Source: an uncultured Eubacterium sp.
GTDB lineage: Bacteria; Bacillota; Clostridia; Oscillospirales; CAG-272
Reading direction: 5' to 3'
Assembly (NCBI GenBank): GCA_900544285.1
Contig: UQUT01000007.1
Span: forward strand, 1 to 64,000
DNA: 64,000 bases
The position numbers and the translations under genes were made by a program. Positions 1 to 7,983 of this stretch are shown piece by piece. Each line of letters starts with the position of its first letter. Positions within the stretch are counted from its first letter, which is position 1. Below the pieces are notes generated by a model. It saw only the letters and a list, made by a program, of their open reading frames with translations. It made no database searches and was not told the DNA's origin.

Positions 1-64
1 TTGTTATCGCATTGAAAAGTGTGCTTTTGCCGACGTTCGGCAAACCTACTATACCGAGTTTCAT
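1..64 (-). CDS. ychF: YchF/EngD GTPase family ATPase, N-terminal fragment
   Basis: Only the first 21 codons lie in the window; the gene runs off the left edge. The start ATG is at 62-64 on the minus strand and the peptide begins MKLGIVGLPNVGKSTLFNAI. This is the near-invariant start of YchF (EngD, OLA1 family), with the P-loop GLPNVGKST. YchF is an Obg-related P-loop NTPase that prefers ATP and associates with ribosomes. An SD-like AAGGAC lies about 9 nt upstream of the ATG, and a minus-strand promoter is visible at 120-148. The identification rests on the very characteristic N-terminus. Confidence 0.9.
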   Translation of the reverse strand, partial: MKLGIVGLPNVGKSTLFNAIT

Positions 65-119
65 AATTTTCAAGTCCTTTTTCTTTGCCGCAGAAAGCGG
101 TTATTTTAATACATCCTAT

Positions 120-148
120 ATATTATCATAACAAAGAGATTAAGTCAA
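120..148 (-). promoter_or_regulatory. Predicted sigma-A promoter of ychF
   Basis: On the minus strand, -35 TTGACT (143-148) and -10 TAATAT (120-125) are 17 bp apart and point towards the ychF start at 64. This gives a leader of about 50 nt. Confidence 0.5.
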
Positions 149-196
149 CGATTTTGAACAGAATTAAAAAAATTGATAAACATTGTATTAAAAATC

Positions 197-225
197 TTTA
201 CATTTGAAAAATGTAATGATATAAT
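197..225 (+). promoter_or_regulatory. Predicted sigma-A promoter of the two-component operon
   Basis: -35 TTTACA (197-202), 17-bp spacer, -10 TATAAT (220-225), about 33 nt upstream of the response regulator SD. A perfect inverted repeat overlaps the -35 box (see the entry at 198-216). Confidence 0.65.
198..216 (+). promoter_or_regulatory. Palindromic candidate operator over the -35 box
   Basis: TTACATTT-GAA-AAATGTAA is a perfect 8-bp inverted repeat with a 3-nt centre. It covers the -35 hexamer and half of the spacer of the promoter at 197-225. Its position suits repression or autoregulation. The half-site AAATGTAA recurs at 25389 and 25400 upstream of a DtxR-type gene. The binding protein is unknown; the response regulator encoded just downstream is one candidate. 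Confidence 0.4.
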
Positions 226-264
226 TGCATTGTAACACGATTTTCAGGTAGAAAGGACGTAAAA

Positions 265-951
265 ATGAGTACAAAAATACTTGTAGTCGATGACGATGTT
301 AACATCTGCGAAGCGATAAAATTATACCTTGTAAACGAGGGCTATGACGTTAAAACCGCAAACGACGGCGATGAGGGCATAAAGGTCTTCAAGACGTTTG
401 AACCGGATCTCGTGCTTCTCGACATAATGATGCCCAAAAAGGACGGTAAGCAGACCTGCCGCGAGATAAGAGAAATTTCAAACAAGCCCATCATCATGGT
501 TACGGCAAAGGATGAAGTCTTTGATAAGGTGCTTTTGCTTGAACTCGGCGCGGACGATTATCTCGTGAAGCCGTTTGATATGAAGGAGCTTTCCGTCAGA
601 ATAAAGGCGGTTCTCCGTCGCTATCAGAGCATTGACAACAAAACAGACAGCGAGACGGTCTCGTTTGACAATATTGAAATTTCGCTCAGCAAATATGAGC
701 TGAAAATCAAGGGCAAGGTTGAGGAGATCCCTCCGAAAGAGCTTCAGCTTCTTTACTTCCTTGCGTCGAATTACAACAGGGTTTTCACGCGCGACCAGCT
801 GCTTGATAAGGTCTGGGGATTTGATTACCTCGGCGACTCGAGAACGGTCGACGTTCACGTCAAGCGCCTGCGCGAAAAGCTGGAGGGCGTCAGCGACAAA
901 TGGGCGCTCAAAACAGTCTGGGGCGTCGGATATAAGTTCGAGGTGTATTGA
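265..951 (+). CDS. OmpR/PhoB-family response regulator
   Basis: 228 aa. An N-terminal receiver domain (about 1-120) has the acidic pocket VVDDD (D9-D11), the phospho-acceptor D53 in LLDIMMPKKDG, and the conserved lysine in DDYLVKPFD. A C-terminal winged helix (about 130-228) ends with the typical DVHVKRLREK and VWGVGYKFE signatures. It is a DNA-binding regulator phosphorylated by the histidine kinase encoded 66 nt downstream. The start is supported by GAAAGGA at 251-257. The hairpin at 963-983 lies between the two genes. The stimulus cannot be read from the sequence; residues identify only the family. Confidence 0.93.
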   Translation: MSTKILVVDDDVNICEAIKLYLVNEGYDVKTANDGDEGIKVFKTFEPDLVLLDIMMPKKDGKQTCREIREISNKPIIMVTAKDEVFDKVLLLELGADDYLVKPFDMKELSVRIKAVLRRYQSIDNKTDSETVSFDNIEISLSKYELKIKGKVEEIPPKELQLLYFLASNYNRVFTRDQLLDKVWGFDYLGDSRTVDVHVKRLREKLEGVSDKWALKTVWGVGYKFEVY

Positions 952-962
952 TAAGTCGACTT

Positions 963-983
963 GGCAGAGCGTTTTGCTCTGCC
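963..983 (+). other. Intergenic hairpin between response regulator and kinase
   Basis: GGCAGAGC-GTTTT-GCTCTGCC forms a perfect 8-bp stem 12 nt after the response regulator stop codon. It is followed by TTAAGTTT rather than a full T-run. It could be a partial terminator or an RNA processing/stability element that lowers kinase expression relative to the regulator. Confidence 0.5.
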
Positions 984-1017
984 TTAAGTTTATCAAAACG
1001 TGAAAGGGCAAGCTGTC

Positions 1018-2532
1018 ATGGAAAAATACAGCGCAAAAAGCAGCATATTCACAAGATATATGTCTGCATTTCTGATGATAATATTTGTCAGCTTTACTAT
1101 ACTGACCGTCATCATTTCTTCAATGACGGTGCAGGCGGCGAGTGAACAGAGAAAAGATGATGCCCAGCAGAACGTCGCCCTGCTCAAAACATATGTTGAC
1201 GATATATGGGGAAATTCATTTCCGCACGCTTCGTTTGAACAGTTTGTGAGAAAGAACAATACTGAAATCGCGACGATGATAACAATTCTTTCCCGCCGTT
1301 CGGACGAAACAAACATTTTCATAACCGCACCGGACGGAAGAATTCTTCTTTCGACGGACGGTAGCTATGTTGGCAAGCGCATAACCGACGGTGAGGTGCT
1401 CTCTGCGCTTACGTCGCGTACGCCGACTGTGTATTCTCAGCTTTACAGCGATATGGGCGGGTTGCTCCCGAAAAAATGCGGAATGTACGTCACGGTTTTC
1501 AATTACGGGGAAAGCTCGTATGACGGGGCGCTTGTCGTGTGTTACGGGGACGGTCGTCACGACGCGCTCTCTCAAAGCACGATAAAGACGGTTATTCTGG
1601 CGAGCCTTTGGGTTATGATTGCGTCATTTGTCGCGGTTTACTTTATAAGCGAAAAAATCGTAGCTCCGATAAGGCAGATGAGCGTTGCGACAAAACGTTT
1701 TTCTGAGGGCGAGTTTGATATAAAGATACCTGTTGAAGGGTCGGACGAGATTGCCGAGCTTGCGACAGCGTTCAACTCCATGGCGGACTCGCTTGCAAAC
1801 CTTGAATATATGCGTTCGAGTTTCCTTGCAAACGTCGCACACGACCTCCGCACGCCGATGACGAGCATATCCGGCTTTATAGACGGAATTCTCAGCGGAG
1901 CAATCCCGCAGGAACAGCAGAACTATTATCTCGGCGTTATAGGGCAGGAAATCCGCCGTCTTTCAAGGCTGGTGTCAAACCTTCTTGACATTTCGAGAAT
2001 GGAGGCGGGAAACAGAAAGTTTGAAAAAAACCCGTTTGACATCTGCGAAACGGCGAGAATAATTCTTCTCACGTTTGAGGCGAAAATCGACGCGAAAAAG
2101 CTCAATGTCGAGTTTGATGCACCGGACGACAGGCTTTATGTTTATTCCGACAAGGATGCCGTTTATCAGGTGCTCTATAACCTTTGTGATAACGCCGTGA
2201 AATTTTCAAAGGACGGCGGGATATACCGTATCACAATAAAGGATATCGGAGAGAAGGTCAGCGTTTCCGTGTTTGACGAAGGAATCGGTATTTCGAAAGA
2301 AGATTTGCCTAACGTCTTTGACCGTTTCTACAAGAGCGATAAGAGTCGCGGGCTTGACCGAACCGGCGTTGGTCTCGGGCTTTATATAGTCAAGACGATA
2401 ATGGATAACCTCGGCGAGCAGATAACCGTTGACAGCGTCCAGGGCGAATATTGTAATTTCACGCTGACATTGACGAAATATACGGGCAAATTGCCGTCCG
2501 CACAGGAACAGCGTATTGACAAAAAAGAATAA
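1018..2532 (+). CDS. Membrane sensor histidine kinase (HAMP, HisKA, HATPase)
   Basis: 504 aa from ATG 1018, chosen over the in-frame GTG at 1000 because AAAGGG at 1003-1008 is well spaced for 1018. TM1 is at about 15-37, followed by an extracytoplasmic sensor of about 150 residues and TM2 at about 191-210. Then come a HAMP segment (APIRQMSVATKRFSEGEFDI), a HisKA motif with H275 in NVAHDLRTPMT, and an ATPase domain with N box LCDNAVKF, G1 DEGIGI and G2 GVGLGLYIVK. It autophosphorylates and passes the phosphate to the upstream regulator. Architecture resembles PhoR/VicK-type kinases; the signal is unknown. Confidence 0.93.
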   Translation: MEKYSAKSSIFTRYMSAFLMIIFVSFTILTVIISSMTVQAASEQRKDDAQQNVALLKTYVDDIWGNSFPHASFEQFVRKNNTEIATMITILSRRSDETNIFITAPDGRILLSTDGSYVGKRITDGEVLSALTSRTPTVYSQLYSDMGGLLPKKCGMYVTVFNYGESSYDGALVVCYGDGRHDALSQSTIKTVILASLWVMIASFVAVYFISEKIVAPIRQMSVATKRFSEGEFDIKIPVEGSDEIAELATAFNSMADSLANLEYMRSSFLANVAHDLRTPMTSISGFIDGILSGAIPQEQQNYYLGVIGQEIRRLSRLVSNLLDISRMEAGNRKFEKNPFDICETARIILLTFEAKIDAKKLNVEFDAPDDRLYVYSDKDAVYQVLYNLCDNAVKFSKDGGIYRITIKDIGEKVSVSVFDEGIGISKEDLPNVFDRFYKSDKSRGLDRTGVGLGLYIVKTIMDNLGEQITVDSVQGEYCNFTLTLTKYTGKLPSAQEQRIDKKE

Positions 2533-2563
2533 AAAGTATATTATAAATCGGAGGACACCTGTT

Positions 2564-3229
2564 ATGATAAAAATTTCCCCTTCAATGCTCGCTGCCGACT
2601 TTTCAAGGCTCGGAGAGGAGCTTTCCAGAGTTGAAAGAGGCGGGGCAGACTGGCTTCATGTCGACGTTATGGACGGGGTTTTCGTTCCGAATATATCATT
2701 CGGTATGCCGGTTGTGTCGTCTATAAGAAAAACTTGCGGATTGTTTTTCGATACGCACCTGATGATAACAGAGCCCGGAAGATACATAGATGATTTTGCA
2801 AGAGCGGGCGCAGATGGGATAACCATTCATTATGAAAGCTGTTCAAATCAGCTCGACGTGATAAAGCATATAAAAGAACTCGGACTTCGCGCGGCGATGG
2901 CTATAAAGCCGAAAACCTCCGCAGAAGTTCTGAAACCCTATATTCCGTATCTTGATATGATACTTGTCATGACGGTCGAACCTGGCTTCGGCGGACAGAA
3001 ATTCATAGATTCAACGCTTGAAAATGTACGGATTGCAAAGCGGCTTGTCGAGGAAAGCGGCAGGAAAATAGATATAGAAGTCGACGGCGGACTGAACCCC
3101 GTGACTACCGCTCTGTGTGCCGAGGTGGGCGCGAATGTTTTTGTTGTCGGAAGCGCAATATTCAAAGCAGACGATGCCGCAAAAATGATAGAAGAGCTCC
3201 GTACATCGGCTGAGAACGCTGTCAGATGA
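2564..3229 (+). CDS. rpe: Ribulose-phosphate 3-epimerase
   Basis: 221 aa TIM-barrel enzyme that interconverts ribulose-5-phosphate and xylulose-5-phosphate in the pentose phosphate pathway. Visible family signatures are ISPSMLAADF at the N-terminus, LHVDVMDGVFVPNISFG, FDTHLMI, VMTVEPGFGGQ and IEVDGGLN. These supply the metal-binding histidines and the catalytic aspartates. The ATG at 2564 has GGAGG at 2550-2554; a longer upstream in-frame start overlaps the kinase gene and lacks an SD. It lies 31 nt after the kinase gene and probably shares its transcript. Confidence 0.95.
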   Translation: MIKISPSMLAADFSRLGEELSRVERGGADWLHVDVMDGVFVPNISFGMPVVSSIRKTCGLFFDTHLMITEPGRYIDDFARAGADGITIHYESCSNQLDVIKHIKELGLRAAMAIKPKTSAEVLKPYIPYLDMILVMTVEPGFGGQKFIDSTLENVRIAKRLVEESGRKIDIEVDGGLNPVTTALCAEVGANVFVVGSAIFKADDAAKMIEELRTSAENAVR

Positions 3230-3272
3230 GGTTTTTTGTTGTCGATAAAATATATATAAAACAGGAGAAACG

Positions 3273-4163
3273 ATGAACGACATCTTGAACAAAAGTATAT
3301 ACAAATCCGTAAGCGAGATGGAACGCTTCTGCGGAGAAAGCGAAATGTTTTCAAAGGATAAAAAGGCAAAGCTGCCGTCGCGCGATGTGGTGACGGAAAT
3401 ACTGAGAGAGCTCAGAAGAGTTATTTTTCCGGGATATTTCGGCGGGGAGACACTTGATTCCTATGCGAGCTTTGCCGGATATACGCTTAGCTCCGTATCG
3501 GAAAAGCTCTTGTCTCAAATAAGACTCGTCGTTGACGGAGAAGACGCCGAAAGAAGGGCGGAAGAGGCTTGCGCAAGGTTCATTTCCTCACTTCCGGAAA
3601 TTCAGAAAATGCTTGAAAAGGACGTCTGCGCAATGTACGACGGCGACCCTGCGGCGCACGGTATCGGGGAGATAATCTCGTCTTATCCCGGGATACTTGC
3701 AATCTTTGTATACCGTATCGCTCATGTGCTGTACATTGAAAAAATCCCGATGATACCGAGAATGATGACCGAATATGCTCACAGCAGAACGGGCATCGAC
3801 ATAAACGCAGGGGCGACAATCGGCGAGTACTTCTTCATAGATCACGGAACGGGAGTTGTCATCGGCGAGACGACTGTCATCGGAGACAGAGTCAAGCTCT
3901 ATCAGGGCGTAACGCTCGGTGCGCTTTCGACGAGAAAGGGGCAAGGACTTTCCGGCGTGAAACGTCATCCGACAATCGGAAACGATGTGACGGTCTATTC
4001 CGGAGCGAGTATTCTCGGCGGCGAGACCGTTGTCGGAGACGGAGCGATTATCGGCGGTAATGCTTTTATAACTTCATCTGTTCCGCCGAGGACGAAAGTC
4101 ATTGTGAAGGCGCCGGAACACATCTTCAAAACAGATAAGCCGGAAGGCAACTGGGAAATATAA
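3273..4163 (+). CDS. cysE: Serine O-acetyltransferase (CysE/EpsC type)
   Basis: 296 aa. It transfers acetyl from acetyl-CoA to L-serine, the first step of cysteine synthesis. The N-terminal alpha-helical half (about 1-165) leads into a left-handed beta-helix of hexapeptide repeats (GIDINAGATIGEYFFIDHGTG, VVIGETTVIG, TVVGDGAIIGG). H191 lies in DHGTG, the catalytic His region, and the GVTLGA loop follows. The C-terminal tail is short. The SD AGGAGAAA precedes ATG 3273. No cysK is visible next to it; a stem-loop follows the gene. Confidence 0.93.
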   Translation: MNDILNKSIYKSVSEMERFCGESEMFSKDKKAKLPSRDVVTEILRELRRVIFPGYFGGETLDSYASFAGYTLSSVSEKLLSQIRLVVDGEDAERRAEEACARFISSLPEIQKMLEKDVCAMYDGDPAAHGIGEIISSYPGILAIFVYRIAHVLYIEKIPMIPRMMTEYAHSRTGIDINAGATIGEYFFIDHGTGVVIGETTVIGDRVKLYQGVTLGALSTRKGQGLSGVKRHPTIGNDVTVYSGASILGGETVVGDGAIIGGNAFITSSVPPRTKVIVKAPEHIFKTDKPEGNWEI

Positions 4164-4169
4164 AAAATA

Positions 4170-4221
4170 TATATAAATCCGCGCACGGCGACGCCGAGCC
4201 AAAAGCGCGGATATATGTTTT
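4170..4221 (+). terminator. Stem-loop terminator after cysE
   Basis: TCCGCGC (4178-4184) pairs with GCGCGGA (4205-4211), extended by flanking ATATA/TATAT. An inner GGCG/CGCC hairpin is also possible. A short GTTTTTG run follows. It resembles an intrinsic terminator, possibly leaky towards the phosphatase gene. Confidence 0.5.
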
Positions 4222-4247
4222 TGCGGAAACACAATCGGAGATGACTT

Positions 4248-4913
4248 ATGAAAACGAACAAAATAAAAGCTGTTATCTTTGACCTTGACGGAACGCTGCT
4301 CGATACGCTTTGCGACCTTTGCGACAGTACAAACGATGCGCTTGACGCAATCGGCGCGCCACGCAGAACAATTGACGAGGTGAGGAGCTTTGTCGGAAAC
4401 GGTATACGCATGCTTATGGTTCGCGCCGTACCCGGAGGGGACGAAAACCCTCTTTTCGACGTTGCGATGAACGCCTTCGTTGAAAGTTATAAGAAAAACT
4501 GTGCAAACAAGACGAAGCCTTATGACCGTATTCCGCAGCTGCTGTCACGCCTTTCGGACGATGGCTACAGGCTTGCCGTGGTTTCAAACAAAGCGGATTT
4601 TGCCGTCAAAACTCTTGTCTCCGATTATTTCGGCGACGTAATATCGGTTGCAATCGGCGAGAAAGAGAGCGAGGGCGTAAAGAAAAAGCCCGCGCCGGAT
4701 ACCGTGATTGCCGCGCTCCGCGCGCTTGACTGCGAAAAAGAAAACGCGGTTTATGTCGGCGACTCGGAGGTGGACATTATGACTGCCGAAAACGCGGAAA
4801 TGAGGTGCATTTCGGTTGACTGGGGGTTCCGCGGGCGTGACGCATTGACTGCTGCGGGCGCAACGGAAATCGTATCTTCGCCCGAGGATCTTCTGAAAGC
4901 GATTGAAAAATGA
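4248..4913 (+). CDS. HAD-family phosphatase, phosphoglycolate phosphatase-like
   Basis: 221 aa. HAD motif I FDLDGTLLDT supplies nucleophile D12 and acid/base D14. Motif II is VVSNKADF, motif III lies around the KKPAPDTV lysine, and motif IV is YVGDSEVDI. An alpha-helical cap (about 20-85) sits between motifs I and II. The layout matches Gph/PhnX-like C1-capped phosphatases that hydrolyse small phosphate esters such as 2-phosphoglycolate. The true substrate could be another sugar phosphate. SD ATCGGAGATG lies upstream of ATG 4248. Confidence 0.85.
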   Translation: MKTNKIKAVIFDLDGTLLDTLCDLCDSTNDALDAIGAPRRTIDEVRSFVGNGIRMLMVRAVPGGDENPLFDVAMNAFVESYKKNCANKTKPYDRIPQLLSRLSDDGYRLAVVSNKADFAVKTLVSDYFGDVISVAIGEKESEGVKKKPAPDTVIAALRALDCEKENAVYVGDSEVDIMTAENAEMRCISVDWGFRGRDALTAAGATEIVSSPEDLLKAIEK

Positions 4914-4988
4914 AAAAAGCCGGCATTGCCCGTTTTGAAGCGGACAGCGTCGGCTATAATTTTTGCAACGAAATTTTTCATAAACGTA

Positions 4989-5017
4989 TTTACAAAAAGC
5001 ATATTTTAAGTTATTAT
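4989..5017 (+). promoter_or_regulatory. Predicted sigma-A promoter of the pyrH-polC operon
   Basis: -35 TTTACA (4989-4994), 17-bp spacer, -10 TATTAT (5012-5017), about 65 nt before the pyrH start. The 5' leader contains a small GCGGC-GACA-GCCGC hairpin near 5042-5055. Confidence 0.55.
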
Positions 5018-5082
5018 ATTCATAGGACATTTTGTGCCCGGCGGCGACAGCCGCAATCTGACGAATACAGGGGTATTGATTT

Positions 5083-5799
5083 ATGGAAAAACCTGCATAC
5101 AAAAGGGTGCTTATCAAGCTCTCCGGAGAGGCTCTCGCGGGAGATGGCGGCATTCTCAATTTCGACTATCTGAAGGAAATCTGTGCCGTTATAAAACGTT
5201 GTGTTGACGCCGGAACGCAAGTCAGCATAGTTGTGGGCGCGGGAAACATATGGCGTGGAAGACAGGGAGCGGATATGGATCGCACCCGTGCAGACCATAT
5301 GGGTATGCTTGCGACGACGATAAACTGTCTTGCTCTTCAGGATGTATTTGAGCATATGGGCGTTGACACGCGGGTGATGACGGCTATCGAAATGGAGCAG
5401 TTTGCCGAGCCTTATATCAGAAACAAGGCAATTTCTCATCTGAACAAAGGCAGAGTCGTCATTTTCGGTTGCGGAATAGGCTCGCCGTTCTTTTCGACGG
5501 ACACGGCAGCGGTACTTCGCGCGGCGGAGATAAATGCCGATATCGTTCTTCTTGCGAAGAACGTTGACGGTGTTTACACGGCTGATCCGAAAAAAGATCC
5601 GACCGCAACAAAAATGGACAGCATTGACTATATCGACATTCTCAGTCGCGGGCTTTCCGTGCTTGATTCCACGGCGACATCATTTTCCATGGAAAATAAA
5701 ATCCCGATACTCCTTTTCGGACTTGATAATCCGGAGAATATTTACAGAGCCGTCATGGGCGAAAAAATCGGAACAATTGTTGGAGGAACAGAAAAATGA
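5083..5799 (+). CDS. pyrH: UMP kinase
   Basis: 238 aa amino-acid-kinase-fold enzyme that phosphorylates UMP to UDP with ATP; bacterial forms are usually hexameric. Signatures are YKRVLIKLSGEAL at the N-terminus, VVGAGNIWRGR, MDRTRADHMGMLAT, and the ATP-site segment LLAKNVDGVYTADPKKDP. Length matches the bacterial family (about 240). It heads a long same-strand gene run and its stop overlaps the frr start (ATGA). Unlike in many Firmicutes, rpsB and tsf are not directly upstream; a phosphatase gene is. Confidence 0.96.
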   Translation: MEKPAYKRVLIKLSGEALAGDGGILNFDYLKEICAVIKRCVDAGTQVSIVVGAGNIWRGRQGADMDRTRADHMGMLATTINCLALQDVFEHMGVDTRVMTAIEMEQFAEPYIRNKAISHLNKGRVVIFGCGIGSPFFSTDTAAVLRAAEINADIVLLAKNVDGVYTADPKKDPTATKMDSIDYIDILSRGLSVLDSTATSFSMENKIPILLFGLDNPENIYRAVMGEKIGTIVGGTEK

Positions 5800-6350
5800 A
5801 GCTTGAAACAAAAGAATTTGAAACAAAAATGCAGAAAACACTCGCCTCTCTTGCAACTGATTTTGAATCTATAAGAGTCGGCAGAGCAAACCCCACGGTG
5901 CTCAACAGAATAACGGTTGACTACTGGGGCGTTCCCACACCCATAACACAAATCGGAGAGGTCAAGGTTCCGGACGCGCGCACACTTCTCATCACTCCTT
6001 GGGAATCCAACCTTCTCAAGACGATTGAACGCGCAATCAACGAAAGCGATCTCGGAATAAACCCGCAGAACGACGGTAAGTCCATAAGACTTGTTTTCCC
6101 TCAGCTGACGGAGGAGCGCAGACGTGACCTTCAGAAGCAGGTTGCAAAACTCGGCGAGGACGCAAAGGTTGCGGTGCGCAATATACGCAGAGAAGCAAAC
6201 GAGCTTACAAAGAAAATGCAGAAGGCGTCCGAGATGACTGAGGACGAGCAGAAGGCTTCCGAAAAGGACATCCAGACCCTGACCGACAACTATATCAAGA
6301 AGGTTGACGAGGCTGTCGACAAAAAGAACAAGGAAATAATGGAAATCTGA
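5796..6350 (+). CDS. frr: Ribosome recycling factor
   Basis: 184 aa. It splits post-termination ribosomes together with EF-G. The two-domain RRF pattern is clear: helical N-terminus with RVGRANPTVLNRI, beta domain YWGVPTPITQIGEV, and C-terminal helices with FPQLTEERRRDLQKQV and VRNIRREAN. Length is typical (about 185). ATG 5796 overlaps the pyrH stop, so translation is probably coupled. A very stable hairpin follows the stop codon. Confidence 0.97.
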   Translation: MKLETKEFETKMQKTLASLATDFESIRVGRANPTVLNRITVDYWGVPTPITQIGEVKVPDARTLLITPWESNLLKTIERAINESDLGINPQNDGKSIRLVFPQLTEERRRDLQKQVAKLGEDAKVAVRNIRREANELTKKMQKASEMTEDEQKASEKDIQTLTDNYIKKVDEAVDKKNKEIMEI

Positions 6351-6366
6351 GAAGTATCACTTTAAT

Positions 6367-6388
6367 GACCGCTCCTACGGGGGCGGTC
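6367..6388 (+). other. Stable UACG-tetraloop hairpin between frr and uppS
   Basis: Arms GACCGCTCC and GGGGCGGTC (9 bp including one G-U pair) close a TACG loop of the UNCG class. TGTTAAAC follows, so there is no U-run. It may protect or partition the operon mRNA rather than end it. Confidence 0.5.
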
Positions 6389-6422
6389 TGTTAAACTTGA
6401 AAAGGACGGGCTTTTGTGAAAG

Positions 6423-7106
6423 ATGGCAGAAAGTAATATACGTCATATTGCGTTTATAATGGACGGCAACGGCAGATGGGCAAAAGCGAAAGGAATGCCT
6501 AGGGAATACGGACATTCCGAAGGCGCGAAAAAATTCCGCGAGATTGTTCGTCATTGCGGCGACGTCGGAATAGAAAACGTTACCGTTTATGCGTTCTCTA
6601 CGGAAAACTGGAAACGCCCGAAAAAGGAAGTCGACTCGATTATGAAGATTATGAAAAGTTTCATTTCCGAGGCGGAAAAGACATATAAACGCGATAAAAT
6701 GCGTATTGTTTTTATAGGCAATAAATCGGTTTTCGATGACAGGACAAAAGCAGAGCTTTGCGGACTTGAAGAAAAGACATCGTGTTATGAAAGAACCCTT
6801 TGCATAGCGCTCAATTACGGAGGCAGGGGAGAGATTGTCGACGCGGTCAACGCGCTTATCGCAAGAGGAAAGCAGAGCGTGACGGAGGACGACATAACAG
6901 CCGCGATCTATTCGGGAGTATGTCCGCCGCCGGATATGATAGTGCGGACGGGCGGCGAAAAGCGCCTTTCGAATTTTCTGCTCTGGCAATCGTCATATGC
7001 GGAGCTGTTTTTCACCGATACCCTTTGGCCCGACTTTACAACAGAAGAACTAGATGGCATAATAGCCGAATTTTCAAACAGAAAAAGAAGATACGGAGGA
7101 GTTTGA
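6423..7106 (+). CDS. uppS: Isoprenyl transferase (undecaprenyl diphosphate synthase)
   Basis: 227 aa cis-prenyltransferase that builds the C55 lipid carrier for peptidoglycan from FPP and IPP. Hallmarks are FIMDGNGRWAKAKG with the catalytic Asp, HSEGAKKFREIV, TVYAFSTENWKRP, and the C-terminal IVRTGGEKRLSNFLLW and ELFFTDTLWPDF motifs. ATG 6423 is the only sensible start; AAAGGA at 6401-6406 is rather far (16 nt), so initiation may be weak or rely on the nearer GAAAG. It directly precedes cdsA. Confidence 0.96.
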   Translation: MAESNIRHIAFIMDGNGRWAKAKGMPREYGHSEGAKKFREIVRHCGDVGIENVTVYAFSTENWKRPKKEVDSIMKIMKSFISEAEKTYKRDKMRIVFIGNKSVFDDRTKAELCGLEEKTSCYERTLCIALNYGGRGEIVDAVNALIARGKQSVTEDDITAAIYSGVCPPPDMIVRTGGEKRLSNFLLWQSSYAELFFTDTLWPDFTTEELDGIIAEFSNRKRRYGGV

Positions 7107-7107
7107 T

Positions 7108-7983
7108 ATGCTCAAAAGAATAATCACGGCGGTTGTCTGCCTTACGATTTTTGCGCCCGTGCTGATTTTTTCGGGCACGCCTGTCGGAAAGATAGTTTTC
7201 ATATCGCTGCTTGCGGTGCTTGCCGTTATAGGCGTATATGAGCTTGCAGGCTGTATAGGCCTGCGCAGAAAGTTGCTCATAAGCGTACCTTCATATGTTT
7301 TTGCGTTGCTGTTGATGGTTTTCGTCCTCTTCCTTCCGGATAAGAGCTGGATGATAAAGACCGCTTTCGCAACGGGCTTTCTTTATATTTTCGTTACGTT
7401 TTCCGCGTCAATGCTTTCAAGCGGGAACGTCAGAATGTCGCAGACGGCGGAGCTTGTTTCCGTTTCGGCTTATATAGCGATAGGCTTTCTTTGCATAATT
7501 CTCACAAGATATGCGACGACCTCGAAGATTGACGGAGACGTCAGAACGATAATGGGCAACTACCTCTATATGCTCATATTCCTCGGCGCATGGTCAACGG
7601 ATACCGGCGCATATTTTGTCGGTGTGACGATGGGCAAGCACAAGCTCATTCCCGGCGTCAGCCCGAACAAGACGGTTGAGGGGGCAATCGGAGGAGTGTT
7701 CGGATGTGCCGCGGGCTATGCGATATACGGTGCCGTGCTGACGCTTGCGTATAACGTAAAGGTGAACTGGGCAATGCTTATGCTACTTGCGGTTATAATT
7801 GCCGTTGTCGATCAGCTCGGCGACCTTATCGCCTCGTATATCAAGCGTGAACAGGGAATAAAAGATTTCGGAACGATATTCCCCGGACACGGCGGCGTGC
7901 TTGACCGTTTCGATTCGATAATCGCAATCGCACCTGTCATATATATTTTCTCAATGCTTGCAAGGGTAAACATATTCTCATGA
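7108..7983 (+). CDS. cdsA: Phosphatidate cytidylyltransferase
   Basis: 291 aa integral membrane enzyme that makes CDP-diacylglycerol from phosphatidate and CTP, the branch point for acidic phospholipids. It has about eight hydrophobic segments. The CDS signature sits near the C-terminus in ASYIKREQGIKDFG and PGHGGVLDRFDS, with the catalytic acidic and lysine residues. The start is 1 nt after the uppS stop, and the stop overlaps the dxr ATG, which indicates tight coupling. Confidence 0.95.
   Translation: MLKRIITAVVCLTIFAPVLIFSGTPVGKIVFISLLAVLAVIGVYELAGCIGLRRKLLISVPSYVFALLLMVFVLFLPDKSWMIKTAFATGFLYIFVTFSASMLSSGNVRMSQTAELVSVSAYIAIGFLCIILTRYATTSKIDGDVRTIMGNYLYMLIFLGAWSTDTGAYFVGVTMGKHKLIPGVSPNKTVEGAIGGVFGCAAGYAIYGAVLTLAYNVKVNWAMLMLLAVIIAVVDQLGDLIASYIKREQGIKDFGTIFPGHGGVLDRFDSIIAIAPVIYIFSMLARVNIFS

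Noticed and set aside
1000..1017. GTG start for the histidine kinase six codons upstream
   Set aside because: AAAGGG at 1003-1008 overlaps that start but is correctly spaced for ATG 1018.
4910..5173. 87-codon plus-strand frame between the phosphatase and pyrH
   Set aside because: It runs into pyrH in another frame, has no SD, and its first part overlaps the region holding the pyrH promoter.
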